From Mycobacterium interjectum (lineage in GTDB: Bacteria > Actinomycetota > Actinomycetes > Mycobacteriales > Mycobacteriaceae): 64,000 bases of DNA. The stretch is taken from positions 62,001 to 126,000 of the forward strand of contig LQPB01000028.1 of NCBI GenBank assembly GCA_002102225.1. The letters run 5' to 3'. The notes beneath the pieces are model-generated. The model saw nothing but the letters and a program-made list of their open reading frames with translations, was not told where the DNA came from and did no database searches. Within the stretch, counting starts at the first letter, position 1. Every line of letters starts with the position of its first letter. This document shows, one piece after another, positions 17,090 to 28,040 of this stretch. A program made the position numbers and the translations under genes.

Positions 17090-17503
17090 ATGCCGACCAC
17101 CACCGCGGAAACCATCGTCGACGTGGCCGACCGCCTGTTCGCGGCGATCGAGCGGGGCGACGTCGCGGCCGTCGATCGCCTGTGGAGCAACGACATTGCG
17201 GTGTGGCGCGTCGGCGCGCGCCGCGGCCCCACCGCGTCCGATGACAAGGGCCGCGCGATGCGCGTCATCGACTGGTTCATCACCGCGACCACCCAGCGCC
17301 GCTACGAGATCCTCGACCGCCAACTTTTCGGCGACGGATCGGTAGGCGGCTTTGTCCAGCAGCACATCCTGCACGCCTCCGGCCACGCCGGCCAATCGAT
17401 CTCCATGCGGGTCTGCATCGTGATCAGGGTGGGCGCGGGCGGCCTGATCGAGCGGATCGACGAGTACTTCGACCCGGCCGAGATCGCGCCGCTGCTCGAC
17501 TAA
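17090..17503 (+). CDS. SnoaL/NTF2-like protein
   Basis: A 137-residue single-domain protein of the NTF2-like superfamily (SnoaL or limonene-epoxide-hydrolase fold). The typical start TIVDVADRLFAAIERGDVAAVDRLWSND and the end RIDEYFDPAEIAPLLD are present. AGGAG lies seven bases before the ATG, and the gene follows the DUF6285 gene by eight bases, so it closes the operon. Members are isomerases, hydrolases or binding proteins; the exact activity cannot be told. Confidence 0.8.
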   Translation: MPTTTAETIVDVADRLFAAIERGDVAAVDRLWSNDIAVWRVGARRGPTASDDKGRAMRVIDWFITATTQRRYEILDRQLFGDGSVGGFVQQHILHASGHAGQSISMRVCIVIRVGAGGLIERIDEYFDPAEIAPLLD

Positions 17504-17538
17504 CGGTTAGATTCGCCACGAGTCAGATGGGGGTGACG

Positions 17539-18075
17539 ATGACGACTCTGGAAACGCTGCTGCACGATCCCGACGTGGCCGGCGTCTGGAACATCGATCC
17601 GGAACGCTCGGCCATCACGTTCAAGGTCAAAAACTTCTGGGGCCTGCTGAACGTCAAGGGACGCTTCACCGAGTTCACCGGCGACGGGCAGCTGACCGGC
17701 AAGGGCGCCGTGTTCGGCCGCCTCGACATCCGGACGGCGTCGCTGAACACCGGCATCGGCCGCCGCGACAAGCACCTGCGCTCGGCCGACTTCTTCGACG
17801 TCGAGCGCTTCGGTGAGATCAGCGTCGTCGTCACCGGGGTGCACCCGACCAAGGGGAACGCCGCGGACCTGCGCGCCACCTTCACGATCAAGGGCGTCAC
17901 CGCGCCGCTGCCCCTGCCCGTCACGGTCACCGAACTCGAGGACGGCTCGATCCAGATCGCCGGCGAGACCAAGGTCGATCGATCCCAATTCGACCTGGGC
18001 TGGAACAGGTTCGGCATGGTCGGTGCGACGGCCACCGCGGCCGCGCGGGCGGTCTTCGTTCGGGCTCCCCGGTAA
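17539..18075 (+). CDS. YceI-family lipid-binding-like protein
   Basis: A 178-residue YceI-type protein, a lipocalin-like barrel that binds polyisoprenoid or other lipids. It opens with VWNIDPERSAITFKVKNFWGL and has the family motif RDKHLRSADFFDVERF near residue 80. No signal peptide is seen, so it is probably cytosolic. The ATG at 17539 is chosen because GGGGGTGA just upstream fits a ribosome site; an ATG at 17527 is also possible. It lies 35 bp after the catabolic operon and may be read through from it. Confidence 0.82.
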   Translation: MTTLETLLHDPDVAGVWNIDPERSAITFKVKNFWGLLNVKGRFTEFTGDGQLTGKGAVFGRLDIRTASLNTGIGRRDKHLRSADFFDVERFGEISVVVTGVHPTKGNAADLRATFTIKGVTAPLPLPVTVTELEDGSIQIAGETKVDRSQFDLGWNRFGMVGATATAAARAVFVRAPR

Positions 18076-18104
18076 GGCGGCCGCGCCACCGCTACCATCT
18101 GAGC

Positions 18105-18503
18105 GTGGCCGACTCCAACGCCCTGCGGATCCTTGTCTACAGCGACAACGCCGAAACCCGCGAGGAAGTGATGCGGGCATTGGGCAAGCAGCTGCACCCG
18201 GACCTCCCCGAGCTGAGCTACGTCGAGGTGGCGACGGGCCCGATGGTGATCCGCACGATGGACGAGGGCGGCATCGACTTGGCCATCCTCGACGGGGAAG
18301 CCACCCCGACCGGCGGCATGGGCATCGCCAAACAGCTCAAGGACGAACTGCCGACCTGCCCGCCCATCGTGGTTCTCACCGGCCGCCGCGACGACGCCTG
18401 GCTGGCCAGCTGGTCGCGCGCCGAGGGCGCGGTGCCGCACCCGCTGGACCCCATCCTGCTGGGCCGCACGGTGCTTGGGCTGCTCCGCACGCCCACTCGC
18501 TAG
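18105..18503 (+). CDS. Stand-alone receiver-domain protein (Rv3143-like)
   Basis: A 132-residue single receiver-fold protein without an output domain, matching Rv3143, which precedes the nuo operon in H37Rv. The phospho-acceptor region reads LAILDGEATPTGG and VVLTGRRDD supplies the usual Thr. The conserved lysine before the last loop is replaced (VPHPLDP), and only one aspartate remains in the first acidic site (YSDN). It may therefore be a phosphorylation-independent or weakly phosphorylated adaptor. The start is GTG. Its function is unknown; location hints at respiration control. Confidence 0.82.
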   Translation: MADSNALRILVYSDNAETREEVMRALGKQLHPDLPELSYVEVATGPMVIRTMDEGGIDLAILDGEATPTGGMGIAKQLKDELPTCPPIVVLTGRRDDAWLASWSRAEGAVPHPLDPILLGRTVLGLLRTPTR

Positions 18504-18713
18504 TCGTTTAGCGCTTTCACCTGCGCCGACACGGAAACAGGGGCCGTGTGGGCGGTCGCTCAGCATCCACGCCGCGACGCGCCCGAATGCGGGCACGTTA
18601 AAACCGGGCAAATAGCACCACCCCGGGCACGTGGGCCAGCCGCAACGACGCTATGTTGAAGGTCACTGTGGCGGGCTACAGACCCGGTTCGTCACAGCAG
18701 CCCGGTTACCGCC

Positions 18714-18744
18714 TGGCCGCCCGCTCAGTTTGGGAGGGCGGCCA
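18714..18744 (+). promoter_or_regulatory. Hairpin in the leader of nuoA
   Basis: TGGCCGCCC (18714-18722) pairs exactly with 18736-18744 around a 13-base loop, 24 bases before the nuoA start. The 265-bp gap 18504-18768 must hold the nuo promoter; TATGTT at 18653-18658 is a possible -10, which would place the hairpin in the mRNA leader. A role in mRNA stability, translation control or attenuation is possible but untested. Confidence 0.45.
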
Positions 18745-18768
18745 CATTACGACGGATCATGGAGCGAG

Positions 18769-19146
18769 TTGAACGTCTACATACCCATCCTGGTGCTAGG
18801 CGCGATCGCCACCGCCTTTGCCGTGGGCTCGGTGGCGATCGCGAGTTTGGCGGGCCCGTCCCGGTACAACAAGTCGAAACTGGCGGCCTACGAGTGCGGC
18901 ATCGAGCCCACCGAAACCCCCGTGAGCGGCCCGCACGCGACGGCCGGGCAGCGGTTTCCGGTGAAGTACTACCTGACCGCCATGCTGTTCATCGTCTTCG
19001 ACATCGAGATCGTGTTCCTGTATCCCTGGGCGGTCAGTTACGACGCGCTGGGGACCTTTGCCCTGGTCGAGATGGTGGTGTTCATGCTCACGGTCTTCGT
19101 GGCGTACGCCTATGTGTGGCGCCGCGGCGGCCTGACGTGGGATTGA
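18769..19146 (+). CDS. nuoA: NADH-quinone oxidoreductase subunit A
   Basis: A 125-residue membrane subunit of respiratory complex I with three transmembrane helices. The signature YECGIEP lies in the first loop, and [14 protein letters not shown] in the second helix. The TTG at 18769 is preferred because the protein then opens [12 protein letters not shown] as in other mycobacteria; a longer in-frame ORF from 18631 would add an unrelated 46 residues. It is the first of fourteen nuo genes that couple NADH oxidation to proton pumping. Confidence 0.9.
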   Translation: MNVYIPILVLGAIATAFAVGSVAIASLAGPSRYNKSKLAAYECGIEPTETPVSGPHATAGQRFPVKYYLTAMLFIVFDIEIVFLYPWAVSYDALGTFALVEMVVFMLTVFVAYAYVWRRGGLTWD

Positions 19147-19153
19147 GGTAGAC

Positions 19154-19708
19154 GTGGGCCTGGAAGAGCAACTGCCCGGCGGCATCCTGCTGTCGACCGT
19201 GGAGAAGGTGGCGGGCTACGTCCGCAAGAACTCGCTGTGGCCGGCCACCTTCGGGCTGGCCTGCTGCGCGATCGAGATGATGGCGACCGCGGGGCCGAGG
19301 TTCGACATCGCGCGGTTCGGCATGGAGCGGTTCTCGGCCACCCCGCGGCAGGCCGACCTGATGATCGTGGCCGGGCGGGTCAGCCAGAAGATGGCCCCGG
19401 TGCTGCGGCAGATCTACGACCAGATGGGCGAGCCGAAATGGGTGCTGGCCATGGGCGTGTGCGCATCGTCGGGCGGGATGTTCAACAACTACGCGATCGT
19501 GCAGGGCGTGGACCACGTGGTTCCGGTGGACATCTACCTGCCCGGCTGCCCGCCGCGGCCGGAAATGCTGCTGCACGCAATCCTCAAGCTGCACGAGAAG
19601 ATTCAGCAGATGCCGCTGGGCGTCAACCGCGAAGAAGCCATCGCCGAGGCCGAGCAGGCGGCGCTGGCCGCCCGGCCCACCATCGAGATGCGCGGGCTGC
19701 TGCGATGA
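19154..19708 (+). CDS. nuoB: NADH-quinone oxidoreductase subunit B
   Basis: A 184-residue peripheral-arm subunit that binds cluster N2, the last iron-sulphur centre before quinone. The ligands are the adjacent C37-C38 ([10 protein letters not shown]) and the cysteines in GVCASSGG and [10 protein letters not shown]. The start is GTG at 19154, and the stop overlaps the nuoC start (ATGA). Length is normal. Confidence 0.95.
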   Translation: MGLEEQLPGGILLSTVEKVAGYVRKNSLWPATFGLACCAIEMMATAGPRFDIARFGMERFSATPRQADLMIVAGRVSQKMAPVLRQIYDQMGEPKWVLAMGVCASSGGMFNNYAIVQGVDHVVPVDIYLPGCPPRPEMLLHAILKLHEKIQQMPLGVNREEAIAEAEQAALAARPTIEMRGLLR

Positions 19709-20433
19709 GCTCGCCCGACCACGACCCGAAGGTGGCGGCCAGCGAAGTGGGGGGATCGGTCCCCACCGCCGACGAAGAGGTCATCGACGTTCGACGCGGC
19801 ATGTTCGGGGTCCGGGGCACCGGCGACACCTCCGGGTACGGGCGGCTGGTGCGCGAGGTCACGCTGCCCGGCAGCAGCCCCCGCCCCTACGGCGGTTACT
19901 TCGATGACATCGCCGACCGGCTGGCCGAGGCGCTGGACCGCAACGGTGTCGAATTCGACGACGCGATAGAGAAAGTCGTGGTCGACCGCGACGAGCTGAC
20001 GCTGCACGTGCGCCGCGATCTGCTGCCGCAGGTGGCCCAGCGGCTGCGCGACGAACCGGAGCTGCGCTTCGAGCTGTGCCTCGGCGTCAGTGGGGTGCAC
20101 TACCCCCACGAGACGGGCCGGGAATTGCACGCCGTCTACCCGCTGCAATCGATCACCCACAACCGTCGGCTGCGGCTGGAAGTGGCTGCGCCGGACAGCG
20201 ATCCGCACATCCCGTCGCTGTATGGGGTCTACCCCACCAACGATTGGCACGAGCGGGAGACCTACGACTTCTTCGGGATCATCTTCGACGGCCACCCGTC
20301 GCTCACCCGCATCGAGATGCCCGACGACTGGCACGGGCATCCGCAGCGCAAGGACTACCCATTGGGTGGCGTCCCGGTCGAATACAAGGGCGCGAAGATT
20401 CCCCCACCCGACGAGCGCAGGGGCTACAACTGA
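19705..20433 (+). CDS. nuoC: NADH-quinone oxidoreductase subunit C
   Basis: A 242-residue subunit (30-kDa type) of the quinone-proximal module. The family signature [18 protein letters not shown] is near residue 190. An N-terminal extension of about 65 residues, acidic and glycine-rich, precedes the conserved domain, as in other actinobacteria. It is separate from nuoD, unlike the fused NuoCD of Escherichia coli. The start overlaps nuoB by four bases. Confidence 0.94.
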   Translation: MSSPDHDPKVAASEVGGSVPTADEEVIDVRRGMFGVRGTGDTSGYGRLVREVTLPGSSPRPYGGYFDDIADRLAEALDRNGVEFDDAIEKVVVDRDELTLHVRRDLLPQVAQRLRDEPELRFELCLGVSGVHYPHETGRELHAVYPLQSITHNRRLRLEVAAPDSDPHIPSLYGVYPTNDWHERETYDFFGIIFDGHPSLTRIEMPDDWHGHPQRKDYPLGGVPVEYKGAKIPPPDERRGYN

Positions 20434-21737
20434 TGAGCGACACCGACACCGAAACCGTCCTGGTCGCGGGCGGCCAGGACTGGGACCAGGTCGTGGAGGC
20501 CGCCCGCAACGCGGACCCGGGTGAACGCATCGTCGTCAACATGGGGCCCCAGCACCCGTCCACCCACGGCGTGTTGCGCCTGATCCTCGAGATCGAGGGC
20601 GAGACCGTCACCCAGGCCCGATGCGGAATCGGCTACCTGCACACCGGGATCGAGAAAAACCTCGAATACCGTTACTGGACCCAGGGCGTCACCTTCGTGA
20701 CCCGAATGGACTACCTGTCACCGTTTTTCAACGAGACGGCGTACTGCCTGGGCGTGGAGAAGCTGCTCGGCATCACCGACGAGATTCCGGAGCGGGTGAA
20801 CGTCATCCGGGTGATGATGATGGAGCTCAATCGGATCTCGTCGCATCTGGTCGCGCTGGCGACCGGCGGCATGGAACTGGGCGCGATGACCCCGATGTTC
20901 GTCGGCTTCCGCGGGCGCGAGATCGTCCTGAACCTGTTCGAATCCATCACCGGGCTGCGGATGAACAGCGCCTACATCCGGCCCGGCGGCGTCGCGCAGG
21001 ACCTGCCGCAGGGCGCGGAAACCGAGATCGCCGAGGCCCTCAAGCAGTTGAAGCAGCCGCTGCGCGAAATGGGCGAGCTGCTCAACGAAAACGCCATCTG
21101 GAAGGCGCGCACCGAGGGCGTGGGCTACCTGGACCTGACCGGCTGCATGGCGCTGGGCATCACCGGCCCGATCCTGCGCTCCACCGGCCTGCCACATGAC
21201 CTGCGCAAGAGCGAGCCCTACTGCGGCTACGAGAACTACGAGTTCGACGTGATCACCGACGACGGTTGTGATGCGTACGGGCGCTACATCATTCGCGTCA
21301 AAGAGATGTGGGAGTCGATCAAGATCGTGGAGCAGTGTCTGGACAAGTTGCGGCCGGGCCCGACGATGATCGAGGACCGAAAGATCGCCTGGCCGGCCGA
21401 TTTGAAGGTGGGCCCCGACGGCATGGGGAACTCCCCCGAGCACATTGCGAAGATCATGGGCAGCTCGATGGAGGCGCTGATCCACCACTTCAAGCTGGTC
21501 ACCGAGGGCATTCGCGTGCCCGCGGGCCAGGTTTACACCGCGGTGGAATCGCCGCGCGGCGAGCTGGGCGTGCACATGGTCAGCGACGGCGGCACCCGGC
21601 CCTACCGCGTGCACTACCGCGACCCGTCCTTCACCAACCTGCAATCGGTCGCGGCGATGTGCGAGGGCGGGATGGTCGCCGACCTGATCGCCGCCGTCGC
21701 CAGCATCGACCCGGTGATGGGCGGGGTCGACCGATGA
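20433..21737 (+). CDS. nuoD: NADH-quinone oxidoreductase subunit D
   Basis: A 434-residue 49-kDa-type subunit that forms the quinone pocket with Nuo[14 protein letters not shown] near residue 37 is the conserved segment at the quinone site, and [20 protein letters not shown] lies in the second half. It starts with the TGATG overlap to nuoC and overlaps nuoE by four bases. Length and motifs are normal for the family. Confidence 0.95.
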   Translation: MSDTDTETVLVAGGQDWDQVVEAARNADPGERIVVNMGPQHPSTHGVLRLILEIEGETVTQARCGIGYLHTGIEKNLEYRYWTQGVTFVTRMDYLSPFFNETAYCLGVEKLLGITDEIPERVNVIRVMMMELNRISSHLVALATGGMELGAMTPMFVGFRGREIVLNLFESITGLRMNSAYIRPGGVAQDLPQGAETEIAEALKQLKQPLREMGELLNENAIWKARTEGVGYLDLTGCMALGITGPILRSTGLPHDLRKSEPYCGYENYEFDVITDDGCDAYGRYIIRVKEMWESIKIVEQCLDKLRPGPTMIEDRKIAWPADLKVGPDGMGNSPEHIAKIMGSSMEALIHHFKLVTEGIRVPAGQVYTAVESPRGELGVHMVSDGGTRPYRVHYRDPSFTNLQSVAAMCEGGMVADLIAAVASIDPVMGGVDR

Positions 21738-22498
21738 CGGGGCCGCAGGGTCAGCCGGTGTTCATCCGGCTCGGGCCGCCGCCCGACGAGCCCAACGCGT
21801 TCGTGACCGAGGGTGCGCCGCAGTCGTATTCGCCCGAGGTGCGGGCTCGGCTCGAGGTCGACGCCAAAGAGATCATGGGCCGCTACCCCAACAAGCGCTC
21901 GGCCCTGCTGCCGCTGCTGCACCTGGTGCAGTCCGAGGACTCGTACCTGACCCCGGCGGGCCTGGAGTTCTGCGGCGAGCAGCTGGGGCTGACCGGCGCC
22001 GAAGTGTCCGCGGTGGCAAGCTTTTACACGATGTACCGCCGCGGACCCACCGGCGATTACCTGGTCGGTGTCTGCACCAACACGCTGTGCGCGGTGATGG
22101 GCGGCGACGCCATCTTCGAGACGCTGGTCAATCATCTCGGCGTCCGCAACGACCAGACCACCCCCGACGGCAAGATCACCCTGCAACACATCGAGTGCAA
22201 CGCCGCGTGCGACTTCGCCCCGGTCGTGATGGTCAACTGGGAGTTCTTCGACAACCAGACGCCCGAGTCGGCGCGGGAACTGGTCGACTCGCTGCGCTCC
22301 AGCGAGCCGAAGGCGCCCACCCGCGGGGCCCCGCTGTGCGCCTTCCGCGAGACGTCCCGCATCCTGGCCGGCCTGCCCGACGAGCGTCCGGACCAGGGCC
22401 AGGGCGGCGCCGGCGCCGCGACCCTGGCCGGCCTGAAGGTGGCGAGGGAACTCGGCATGGAGGCGCCCGAGGCCCCGTCGTCCGGGAAGGATCAGTGA
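21734..22498 (+). CDS. nuoE: NADH-quinone oxidoreductase subunit E
   Basis: A 254-residue 24-kDa-type subunit of the NADH-oxidising module. The thioredoxin-like domain carries the four ligands of cluster N1a: two in [11 protein letters not shown] and two in [10 protein letters not shown] tail of about 60 residues rich in Gly, Ala and Pro follows the domain. The ATG overlaps the nuoD stop. Confidence 0.95.
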   Translation: MTGPQGQPVFIRLGPPPDEPNAFVTEGAPQSYSPEVRARLEVDAKEIMGRYPNKRSALLPLLHLVQSEDSYLTPAGLEFCGEQLGLTGAEVSAVASFYTMYRRGPTGDYLVGVCTNTLCAVMGGDAIFETLVNHLGVRNDQTTPDGKITLQHIECNAACDFAPVVMVNWEFFDNQTPESARELVDSLRSSEPKAPTRGAPLCAFRETSRILAGLPDERPDQGQGGAGAATLAGLKVARELGMEAPEAPSSGKDQ

Positions 22499-23829
22499 TG
22501 GCCGCCCCCACCGCCCAGGCGACGCCGTTGACGCCGGTGATCAGCCGCTTCTGGGACGATCCCGAGTCGTGGACGCTGGAGACCTACCGCCGCAACGACG
22601 GCTACCAGGCCATGCAGAAGGCGCTGAGCATGGAGCCCGACGAGGTGATGGGGGTCGTCAAGGACTCCGGCCTGCGCGGCCGCGGCGGCGCGGGCTTCTC
22701 CACCGGGACGAAGTGGTCGTTCATCCCGCAGGGCGACACCGGCGCGGCCGCCAAGCCGCACTACCTGGTGGTCAACGCCGACGAGTCGGAACCCGGTACG
22801 TGCAAAGACATTCCGCTGATGCTGGCGACACCGCACGTGCTCGTGGAGGGTGTCATCATCGCCGCGTACGCGATCCGGGCCAGCCACGCGTTCATCTACG
22901 TGCGCGGTGAGGTGCTGCCGGTGTTGCGCCGGTTGCAGAACGCGGTGGCCGAGGCGTATGCCGCCGGTTACCTGGGCCGCGACATCAACGGTTCGGGCTT
23001 CGACCTGGAGCTGGTGGTGCACGCCGGCGCGGGCGCCTACATCTGTGGTGAGGAGACCGCGCTGCTCGACTCGCTGGAGGGCCGGCGCGGGCAGCCGCGG
23101 CTGAGGCCGCCGTTCCCCGCGGTGGCCGGCCTCTACGGCTGCCCGACCGTGATCAACAACGTCGAAACGATCGCCAGCGTCCCGCCGATCATCCTCAACG
23201 GCGCCGACTGGTTCCGCTCGATGGGCAGCGAGAAATCGCCTGGCTTCACGCTGTATTCGCTGTCCGGCCATGTCACCCGCCCGGGCCAGTACGAGGCCCC
23301 GCTCGGGATCACGCTGCGCGAGTTGCTCGCCTACGCCGGCGGCGTGCGGGCCGGGCACCGGCTCAAGTTCTGGACGCCCGGCGGCTCGTCGACGCCGCTG
23401 CTCACCGACGAGCACCTCGACGTGCCGCTGGACTACGAGGGCGTGGGCGGCGCCGGCTCGATGCTGGGCACCAAGGCGCTGGAGATCTTCGACGAGACAA
23501 CCTGTGTCGTGCGCGCGGTGCGCCGCTGGACCGAGTTCTACAAGCACGAATCGTGCGGCAAGTGCACGCCGTGCCGCGAGGGCACCTTCTGGCTGGACAA
23601 GATCTACGAGCGGCTGGAAACCGGCAAGGGCACCAGCGAGGACATCGATAAGTTGACGGACATCTCCGACACCATCCTCGGAAAGTCGTTCTGCGCGTTG
23701 GGCGATGGGGCCGCCAGCCCGGTGATGTCGTCGATCCAGTATTTCCGCGACGAGTACGTCGCCCACGTCGAGGGCGGCGGCTGCCCGTTTGACCCCCGGG
23801 ATTCGATGCTCAACGGAGGTAACGCGTGA
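22498..23829 (+). CDS. nuoF: NADH-quinone oxidoreductase subunit F
   Basis: A 443-residue flavoprotein subunit that binds NADH, FMN and cluster N3. [15 protein letters not shown] (near residue 61) is the NADH site, [12 protein letters not shown] the FMN-binding stretch, and [15 protein letters not shown] with a later cysteine in SFCALGD the 4Fe-4S ligands. It overlaps nuoE by one base and nuoG by four. Confidence 0.96.
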   Translation: MAAPTAQATPLTPVISRFWDDPESWTLETYRRNDGYQAMQKALSMEPDEVMGVVKDSGLRGRGGAGFSTGTKWSFIPQGDTGAAAKPHYLVVNADESEPGTCKDIPLMLATPHVLVEGVIIAAYAIRASHAFIYVRGEVLPVLRRLQNAVAEAYAAGYLGRDINGSGFDLELVVHAGAGAYICGEETALLDSLEGRRGQPRLRPPFPAVAGLYGCPTVINNVETIASVPPIILNGADWFRSMGSEKSPGFTLYSLSGHVTRPGQYEAPLGITLRELLAYAGGVRAGHRLKFWTPGGSSTPLLTDEHLDVPLDYEGVGGAGSMLGTKALEIFDETTCVVRAVRRWTEFYKHESCGKCTPCREGTFWLDKIYERLETGKGTSEDIDKLTDISDTILGKSFCALGDGAASPVMSSIQYFRDEYVAHVEGGGCPFDPRDSMLNGGNA

Positions 23830-26237
23830 CACAGGCGGCCGACACCGAAAACCAGGTGGCCAAACCGGAGATGGTGACGCTGACCATCGACGGCGCCGAG
23901 ATCAGTGTTCCCAAGGGCACTCTGGTGATCCGCGCGGCCGAGCTGATGGGCATCCAGATCCCGCGGTTCTGTGACCACCCGCTACTGGACCCGGTCGGCG
24001 CGTGCCGCCAGTGCCTGGTCGAGGTCGAGGGACAGCGCAAGCCGATGGCGTCGTGCACGACGGTCGCCACCGACGACATGGTGGTGCGCACCCAGCTCAC
24101 CTCCGAGGCCGCCGACAAGGCCCAGCACGGCGTCATGGAGCTGCTGCTGATCAACCATCCGCTGGACTGCCCCATGTGCGACAAGGGCGGCGAATGCCCA
24201 CTGCAGAACCAGGCAATGTCCAACGGCCGCACCGACTCCCGCTTCACCGACGTCAAACGCACCTTCGCCAAGCCGATCAACATCTCCGCGCAGGTGCTGC
24301 TGGACCGCGAGCGCTGCATCCTGTGCGCCCGCTGCACGCGGTTCTCCGAGCAGATCGCCGGCGACCCGTTCATCGACATGCAGGAGCGCGGCGCCCTGCA
24401 ACAGGTCGGCATCTACGCCAACGAGCCGTTCGATTCCTACTTTTCGGGCAACACGGTGCAGATCTGCCCGGTGGGCGCGCTGACCGGGACCGCGTACCGC
24501 TTCCGGGCCCGCCCGTTCGACCTGGTCTCCAGCCCCAGCGTGTGCGAGCACTGCGCGTCGGGCTGCGCGCAGCGCACCGACCACCGCCGCGGCAAGGTGC
24601 TGCGCCGGCTGGCCGGCGACGACCCCGAAGTCAACGAGGAATGGAACTGCGACAAGGGCCGGTGGGCCTTCACCTACGCCACCCAGGCGGACGTGATCGC
24701 CACCCCCCTGGTCCGGGACGCGAACGGCGAGCTGCAGCCGGCGTCGTGGTCGCACGCGATCGTCGCGGCGGCGCAGGGGCTCGAGGCGGCCCGCGGGCGC
24801 ACGGGCGTGCTGGTCGGCGGACGGGCGACGTGGGAGGACGCCTACGCCTACAGCAAGTTCGCGCGAATCACGTTGGACACCAACGACATCGACTTCCGCG
24901 CCCGGCCACATTCGGCCGAGGAGGCCGACTTCCTGGCGGCCCGGGTGGCCGGGCGGCCGGTGACGGTCAGCTACGCCGACCTGGAGACCGCGCCGGTGGT
25001 GGTGCTGGTCGGGTTCGAGCCGGAAGACGAGTCGCCCATCGTGTTCCTGCGGCTGCGCAAGGCCGCCCGCAAGCACGGGGTGCCCGTGTACGCGATCGCG
25101 CCGTTCGCCACCCGCGCGCTGACGAAGCTGTCCGGCCGGCTGATCAAGACCGTTCCCGGCGCCGAGGCGGCCGCGCTGGACGGGTTGACCGGCGGCGAGG
25201 TGGGCGAGCTGCTGTCCAAACCCGGCGCCGTCATCATGGTCGGCGAACGCCTGGCCACCGCGCCGGGCGGGATGTCCGCCGCGGCCCGGCTCGCCGACGC
25301 CACCGGCGCCCGGCTGGCGTGGGTGCCGCGCCGGGCGGGCGAGCGCGGCGCGCTGGAGGCCGGTGCGCTGCCCACGTTGCTACCCGGCGGCCGCCCGGTC
25401 GCCGACGACGCCGCACGCGCGCAGGTCGCGGCCGCCTGGAACGTCGACGAATTGCCTTCTGACACGGGGCGTGACGCCCAGGCCATCCTGGCCGCGGCCA
25501 CCGACGGCTCCCTGGCGGCGCTGCTGGTCGGCGGCATCGAGCCGAACGACTTTGCCGACCCCGACGCGGTGCTGGCCGCGCTCGACGCCGCCGGTTTCGT
25601 CGTCAGCCTGGAGCTGCGGCACAGCCCGGTCACCGAACGCGCCGACGTGGTGTTCCCGGTCGCGCCGACGACGCAGAAGTCCGGCGCGTTCGTCAACTGG
25701 GAGGGCCGCTACCGCGGATTCGCCCCCGCGCTGCACGGCACCACCCAGCAAGCCCGCCAGTCCGATCACAAGGTGCTCGACACGCTGGCCGACGAGATGG
25801 GCGTCTACCTCGGAACGACCACCGTCGAGGCGGCCCGCGAGGAACTGTCCGGGCTGGGGACCTGGGACGGCGAACACGCCGCCGCCCCGCAGGTCGCCGC
25901 TGCCGAACCGGCCCGGCCGGGGCAGGGCGAGGCCGTGCTGAGCGGATGGCGGTTGCTGCTCGACGAGGGCCGGATGCAGGACGGCGAACCACATTTGGCC
26001 GGCACCGCGCGCAAGCCCGTCGTCCGGCTGTCGGCCGACACCGCCGCCGAGATCGGCGCCGCCGACGGCGACAACGTCACGGTCAGCACGCCGCGCGGAT
26101 CGATCACCCTGCCGCTGGACATCACCGACATGCCCGACCGGGTGGTGTGGCTGCCGCTGAACTCGCCGGGTTCGGCGGTGCACCGGAAGTTGGGCGTAAC
26201 CATCGGCAGCACAGTGAAAATCGGAGTGGGCTCATGA
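23826..26237 (+). CDS. nuoG: NADH-quinone oxidoreductase subunit G
   Basis: An 803-residue iron-sulphur subunit. The N-terminal 2Fe-2S domain has [15 protein letters not shown]; the N5/N4 region has [18 protein letters not shown] and [10 protein letters not shown] with ICPVGALT. An extra [10 protein letters not shown] motif near residue 240 resembles the N7 site of some bacteria. The C-terminal half is a molybdopterin-oxidoreductase-like domain, probably without cofactor. It starts with GTG overlapping nuoF. Confidence 0.95.
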   Translation: MTQAADTENQVAKPEMVTLTIDGAEISVPKGTLVIRAAELMGIQIPRFCDHPLLDPVGACRQCLVEVEGQRKPMASCTTVATDDMVVRTQLTSEAADKAQHGVMELLLINHPLDCPMCDKGGECPLQNQAMSNGRTDSRFTDVKRTFAKPINISAQVLLDRERCILCARCTRFSEQIAGDPFIDMQERGALQQVGIYANEPFDSYFSGNTVQICPVGALTGTAYRFRARPFDLVSSPSVCEHCASGCAQRTDHRRGKVLRRLAGDDPEVNEEWNCDKGRWAFTYATQADVIATPLVRDANGELQPASWSHAIVAAAQGLEAARGRTGVLVGGRATWEDAYAYSKFARITLDTNDIDFRARPHSAEEADFLAARVAGRPVTVSYADLETAPVVVLVGFEPEDESPIVFLRLRKAARKHGVPVYAIAPFATRALTKLSGRLIKTVPGAEAAALDGLTGGEVGELLSKPGAVIMVGERLATAPGGMSAAARLADATGARLAWVPRRAGERGALEAGALPTLLPGGRPVADDAARAQVAAAWNVDELPSDTGRDAQAILAAATDGSLAALLVGGIEPNDFADPDAVLAALDAAGFVVSLELRHSPVTERADVVFPVAPTTQKSGAFVNWEGRYRGFAPALHGTTQQARQSDHKVLDTLADEMGVYLGTTTVEAAREELSGLGTWDGEHAAAPQVAAAEPARPGQGEAVLSGWRLLLDEGRMQDGEPHLAGTARKPVVRLSADTAAEIGAADGDNVTVSTPRGSITLPLDITDMPDRVVWLPLNSPGSAVHRKLGVTIGSTVKIGVGS

Positions 26238-27502
26238 ACGGTCTATCCGCCTTCGGCCACGACACCTGGTGGCTGGTGCTGGGCAAGGCGCTGGCCATCT
26301 TCGTGTTCCTCATGCTCAACGTGCTGGTCGCAATCCTGCTCGAACGCAAGATCCTCGGCTGGATGCAGCTGCGGCCGGGGCCCAACCGGGTGGGTCCGTG
26401 GGGGGCCCTGCAGAGCCTGGCCGACGGGATCAAGCTGGCGCTCAAGGAGAGCATCACCCCGGGCGGGATCGATAAGTTCGTTTACTTTGCGGCGCCGGTC
26501 TTTTCGGTCATCCCCGCGTTCACCGCGTTCGCGTTCATCCCGTTCGGCCCGGTGGTGTCGGTGTTCGGCCACCGCACGCCGCTGCAGCTGACCGACCTGC
26601 CAGTCGCGGTGTTGTTCATCCTGGGGCTCTCGGCGATCGGCGTGTACGGCATCGTGCTCGGCGGCTGGGCCTCCGGATCCACCTACCCCCTGCTGGGCGG
26701 GGTGCGCTCCACGGCCCAGGTCATTTCGTACGAGGTCGCGATGGGCTTGTCCTTCGCGGCGGTGTTCCTCTACGCCGGCTCGATGTCGACGTCGCAGATC
26801 GTGGCCGCCCAGGACCGGGTCTGGTACGTGTTCCTGTTGCTGCCGTCGTTCGTGATCTACCTGATCTCCATGGTCGGCGAGACCAACCGGGCGCCCTTCG
26901 ACCTGCCCGAGGCCGAGGGCGAACTCGTGGCGGGTTTCCACACCGAGTACTCGTCGCTGAAGTTCGCCATGTTCATGCTGGCCGAGTACGTCAACATGAT
27001 GACGGTGTCGTCGCTGGCCACGGCCATGTTCTTCGGCGGCTGGCACGCGCCCTGGCCGCTGAACATGTGGGCCGGCGCCAACTCCGGCTGGTGGCCGGTG
27101 CTGTGGTTCACGCTCAAGATGTGGACCTTCCTGTTCATCTACTTCTGGCTGCGCGCCAGCCTGCCCCGGTTGCGCTACGACCAGTTCATGGCGCTGGGCT
27201 GGAAATTGCTGATCCCGGCCTCGCTGGTGTGGGTGCTGATCGCCGCCGTGATCCGCACGGCGCGCAACCAGGGATACGCGCATTGGACGCCGGTGCTGGT
27301 GGTCAGCAGCGTCGTGGTGGCCGGTGCGCTGGTGCTGCTGTTGCGAAAACCGTTCACGGCGCCGAGCATTCGCGCGATGGAGCGGCAGCTGCGCAAGCAG
27401 CGCGACGAAGCCCCCTCCCCCGCGATCACCGAGCCGGCGTTCCCGACGCCGCCGCTGCCGGCGCGGAAGGTCGGCGCGAGCAAGGAGGAAGCACGTGCCT
27501 AA
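26234..27502 (+). CDS. nuoH: NADH-quinone oxidoreductase subunit H
   Basis: A 422-residue membrane subunit that joins the peripheral arm to the proton-pumping arm and forms part of the quinone channel. [23 protein letters not shown] (first loop) and [27 protein letters not shown] are family signatures. About eight membrane helices are visible; the C-terminal 70 residues are hydrophilic and basic, longer than in E. coli. The next gene starts inside its 3' end. Confidence 0.95.
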   Translation: MNGLSAFGHDTWWLVLGKALAIFVFLMLNVLVAILLERKILGWMQLRPGPNRVGPWGALQSLADGIKLALKESITPGGIDKFVYFAAPVFSVIPAFTAFAFIPFGPVVSVFGHRTPLQLTDLPVAVLFILGLSAIGVYGIVLGGWASGSTYPLLGGVRSTAQVISYEVAMGLSFAAVFLYAGSMSTSQIVAAQDRVWYVFLLLPSFVIYLISMVGETNRAPFDLPEAEGELVAGFHTEYSSLKFAMFMLAEYVNMMTVSSLATAMFFGGWHAPWPLNMWAGANSGWWPVLWFTLKMWTFLFIYFWLRASLPRLRYDQFMALGWKLLIPASLVWVLIAAVIRTARNQGYAHWTPVLVVSSVVVAGALVLLLRKPFTAPSIRAMERQLRKQRDEAPSPAITEPAFPTPPLPARKVGASKEEARA

Positions 27503-28040
27503 GTTTCTCGACGCCGTAGCCGGATTCGGCGTGACGCTCGGCTCGATGTTCAAAAAGCGGGTCACCGAGGAGTATCCGGAGAAGCCGGGCCCCGTCGCAC
27601 CGCGCTATCACGGCCGTCACCAACTCAACCGGTACCCCGACGGCCTCGAAAAGTGCATCGGATGCGAGTTGTGCGCCTGGGCCTGCCCCGCCGACGCGAT
27701 CTACGTCGAGGGCGCCGACAACACCGAGGAGCTGCGCTACTCGCCGGGTGAACGCTACGGCCGCGTGTACCAGATCAACTACCTGCGCTGCATCGGCTGC
27801 GGCCTGTGCATCGAGGCCTGCCCCACCCGGGCGCTGACGATGACCAACGACTACGAAATGGCCGACGACAACCGCGCCGACCTCATCTACGAGAAGGACC
27901 GGCTGCTCGCCCCGCTGCTGCAGGACATGCTCGCGCCGCCGCACCCGAGGGCGCCCGGCGCCACCGACAAGGACTACTACCAGGGCAACGTGACCGCGCA
28001 GGGGCTGCGCGAGCACGAGAGCGCCGGAGACACAAGATGA
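27495..28040 (+). CDS. nuoI: NADH-quinone oxidoreductase subunit I
   Basis: A 181-residue ferredoxin-like subunit with two 4Fe-4S clusters (N6a, N6b), bound by [12 protein letters not shown] and [12 protein letters not shown]. The GTG at 27495 is preceded by AAGGAGGAA at good spacing and overlaps nuoH by eight bases. A C-terminal tail of about 40 residues follows the domain. Confidence 0.96.
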   Translation: MPKFLDAVAGFGVTLGSMFKKRVTEEYPEKPGPVAPRYHGRHQLNRYPDGLEKCIGCELCAWACPADAIYVEGADNTEELRYSPGERYGRVYQINYLRCIGCGLCIEACPTRALTMTNDYEMADDNRADLIYEKDRLLAPLLQDMLAPPHPRAPGATDKDYYQGNVTAQGLREHESAGDTR

